A stretch of 64,000 nt of DNA. Source: Proruminimicrobium sp964487915 (GTDB lineage: Bacteria > Elusimicrobiota > Endomicrobiia > Endomicrobiales > Endomicrobiaceae). Made by a program: the position numbers and the translations under genes. The notes below the pieces were generated by a model. The model was not told where the DNA came from. It did no database searches and worked only from the letters and a program-made list of their open reading frames with translations. Positions 62,498 to 64,000 of this stretch are shown here, piece after piece. The DNA is taken from contig CAZASN010000001.1 of assembly GCA_964487915.1 (NCBI GenBank), positions 618,295 to 682,294 on the forward strand. Direction: 5' to 3'. How positions within the stretch are numbered: the first letter of the stretch is position 1; each line of letters starts with the position of its first letter.

Positions 62498-64000
62498 CTA
62501 AAAAATAAATTTATTTTTTTTAGACCATTCTTTAAATTCTTTTGCAACTGTAATAATATCATCTTCCTCAATTTCTTTACCTCTTCTATCATGACCGCAA
62601 AACTCTGCAACTGCCATGAAAATTGGATAATCTTTTGGTATTTTGTTTTGAGGTAATTTTTGTAGAATCATTATTGATGTTTTTGTACCAGTGTTTGGTA
62701 AAAATGTTTCTAGTGGAATATCAATAATAGCAACAATTCTTGCTTTTTCAATAAGCCAATTTCTAATATAGGCTAAACTTTCATTTCCATAAATACCATC
62801 TGGTAAAACAATTGCCATCCTTCCGTTTTCTTCAAGTAATTGTAAACATCTTTCAATAAAAAGAATTTGAGGCGATTCTTTGTCTTTCAATTTTCCTTTT
62901 TCCCATTTGCCAATTTCTTTATTTTGTTTCCATTTATGTCCTAACTCAAATTGTTTTAATTTATCCTCGCCACGAACAGGAATTTTTGAGCCAAAAGGGG
63001 GATTAGTTAGTAATACACTGAATTTTTCCAAATCAATTTTTTGTCTTGTAGATTGTCCCCAATTTTTAGGAACTTCTAAACTATCTTCACAAAATATACC
63101 GCTTTTGCCATCCCCGATTATTGCCATATATGCTTTTGCGACCTTAGACAAAAAATAATCCTTATCGATTCCTCTTATTTTATTTAAAGCAACTTCCATT
63201 TTTTCTTCTTGAAGATTATTTTTATTCCAATGATATTTTTCTCCCTCTCGATCAAGTTTTCTCCAAACATGTCTTAACGCTTCAATCAAAAAACCACCGC
63301 TACCACAAGCAGGGTCAATTATCAAATCTTCATCATTCGGGTCTAAAATATCTACCATCATTTTTACAACATTTCTAGGAGTAAAAAATTGTCCTTGTCC
63401 GCCTTTCAAAGCATGTCCAATAAATGTTTCAAAAGCATCCGCAATAATATCTCTCTCTGCTTCAATAATACAATAATTTTGTAATTCACCCACTACATAA
63501 GCAATAGAGTTTGAGTCTAGTGTTATCGTATCACTATCATCTAAAACTTCTTTGTATTTTCTTTTAACTTTATTAAAAAGTTCTAAAATTCTTTCTTTAA
63601 CCTCTTGAGATTTTTCTTCTATACCTGCTCTAAAAGTCACTATTTCGTCTGGTTCTGTAAATCTTTCATCATAAATTTTGCAAAAAATAAGGTTTATAAG
63701 CTGTTGTGCTAAAACTTCATCTCTTGTCGCCCCCACAGTATTAGCGGCTAAATGATTTCTAATTGCTTTAAATGTAGATTTTAAATTATGAGTAGGTTTA
63801 AGGTCTTTTCGTTTAAATTTTCCAATATCTTCCACTCTTTGTCCGTATTGTGGAATATTAGGAATTTCTTCAAATTCAATTTTTCCGTTTTTTTCAATTT
63901 TTCTTAAAAAAAATCTTTCTTCTCCATTAAACCAAACGCCTAAATATGCTTTTGAAAATCTTAAATAATCTTGAAGTTGTGTTTTTCCGTCTTTTCTGTT
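62498..64000 (-). CDS. N6-adenine DNA methylase fused to an N-terminal restriction domain (partial)
   Basis: The reading frame stays open from its stop at 62498 to the window end; an internal GTG at 63833-63835 is not the true start. The last 500 codons are visible. The methylase part has the HsdM helical region, GQFFTPRNVVKMMV, motif I DPACGSGGFL and motif IV NPPFGSK. The 55 residues beyond the GTG (LQDYLRFSKAYLGVWFNGEE) resemble the type I HsdR N-terminal nuclease-type domain, so this appears to be a nuclease-methylase fusion like BcgI subunit A. It methylates adenine at the site chosen by the HsdS-like partner. Confidence 0.85.
   Translation of the reverse strand, partial: NRKDGKTQLQDYLRFSKAYLGVWFNGEERFFLRKIEKNGKIEFEEIPNIPQYGQRVEDIGKFKRKDLKPTHNLKSTFKAIRNHLAANTVGATRDEVLAQQLINLIFCKIYDERFTEPDEIVTFRAGIEEKSQEVKERILELFNKVKRKYKEVLDDSDTITLDSNSIAYVVGELQNYCIIEAERDIIADAFETFIGHALKGGQGQFFTPRNVVKMMVDILDPNDEDLIIDPACGSGGFLIEALRHVWRKLDREGEKYHWNKNNLQEEKMEVALNKIRGIDKDYFLSKVAKAYMAIIGDGKSGIFCEDSLEVPKNWGQSTRQKIDLEKFSVLLTNPPFGSKIPVRGEDKLKQFELGHKWKQNKEIGKWEKGKLKDKESPQILFIERCLQLLEENGRMAIVLPDGIYGNESLAYIRNWLIEKARIVAIIDIPLETFLPNTGTKTSIMILQKLPQNKIPKDYPIFMAVAEFCGHDRRGKEIEEDDIITVAKEFKEWSKKNKFIF

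Noticed and set aside
1..64000. CRISPR arrays, rRNA genes and insertion sequences
   Set aside because: I saw no regularly spaced repeats, no ribosomal RNA sequence and no transposase.

Overview
The window is a compact, AT-rich (by eye roughly 35-37% G+C) chromosomal segment from a Gram-negative-type anaerobe. Evidence for an outer membrane includes an RND/TolC efflux set, PorV-like barrels, lipoproteins and an EnvC-like murein factor. HydE ([FeFe] hydrogenase maturation) and HypC/HypD/HypE ([NiFe] hydrogenase maturation), plus a membrane pyrophosphatase, suggest a fermentative, hydrogen-metabolising anaerobe. The mixture of genes and the protein style resemble Elusimicrobiota, perhaps the Endomicrobium group; this is an impression from gene content, not a search result.

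Layout. 1-4.7 kb: end of a membrane fusion protein, RND pump and TolC. 4.7-9.8 kb: HydE, an IscR/CymR-type Rrf2 regulator, then a sulfur operon (MetY, CysK, MnmA). 9.8-12.7 kb, minus strand: phosphodiesterase, NifU-like scaffold, NAD synthetase. 12.9-17.7 kb: tRNA-Arg, an outer-membrane protein, a YezD/DUF2292 gene behind what looks like a Met/Cys-rich leader peptide with an attenuator, MscS channel, a GT39-like glycosyltransferase, tRNA-Gln and tRNA-Val. 17.7-20.9 kb: two related secreted glycosidases.

21-45 kb is one almost gapless run of plus-strand genes. Its first part (21-35 kb) is the most unusual feature: a PEGA-domain Ser/Thr kinase with a C-terminal zinc ribbon, a surface-fibre-like protein, a FlgD-Ig protein, a PorV-like barrel, a coiled-coil protein, a membrane FHA protein with a periplasmic propeller, a membrane PP2C phosphatase, a lone receiver domain and a PorV-TPR fusion. 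It looks like a phosphorylation-controlled envelope or surface-assembly system. The second part (35-45 kb) carries GalT, GlgA, FtsX, a degenerate EnvC, a C-terminal processing protease, a radical SAM-TPR protein, TsaD and DusB.

45-60 kb: UDG-like protein, GDSL lipoprotein and amidohydrolase (minus); RuvC; membrane pyrophosphatase; TPR/HEAT lipoprotein; HypC-LOG-HypD-HypE; then a minus-strand block with an HD hydrolase, PF04020 protein, Smr protein, tandem SGNH paralogues and a U32 peptidase. 60-64 kb: tRNA-Arg and tRNA-His, then a probably acquired segment with a small secreted protein and a BcgI-like restriction-modification pair that runs off the window.

Two promoters, one for metY-cysK-mnmA and one for the yezD leader, share the motif TCCTAT-N8-TATGAAT next to their -10 boxes. 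This suggests a sulfur regulon controlled by the Rrf2 protein encoded beside the first site. Short imperfect intergenic repeats recur at 10.6 kb and 60.4 kb.
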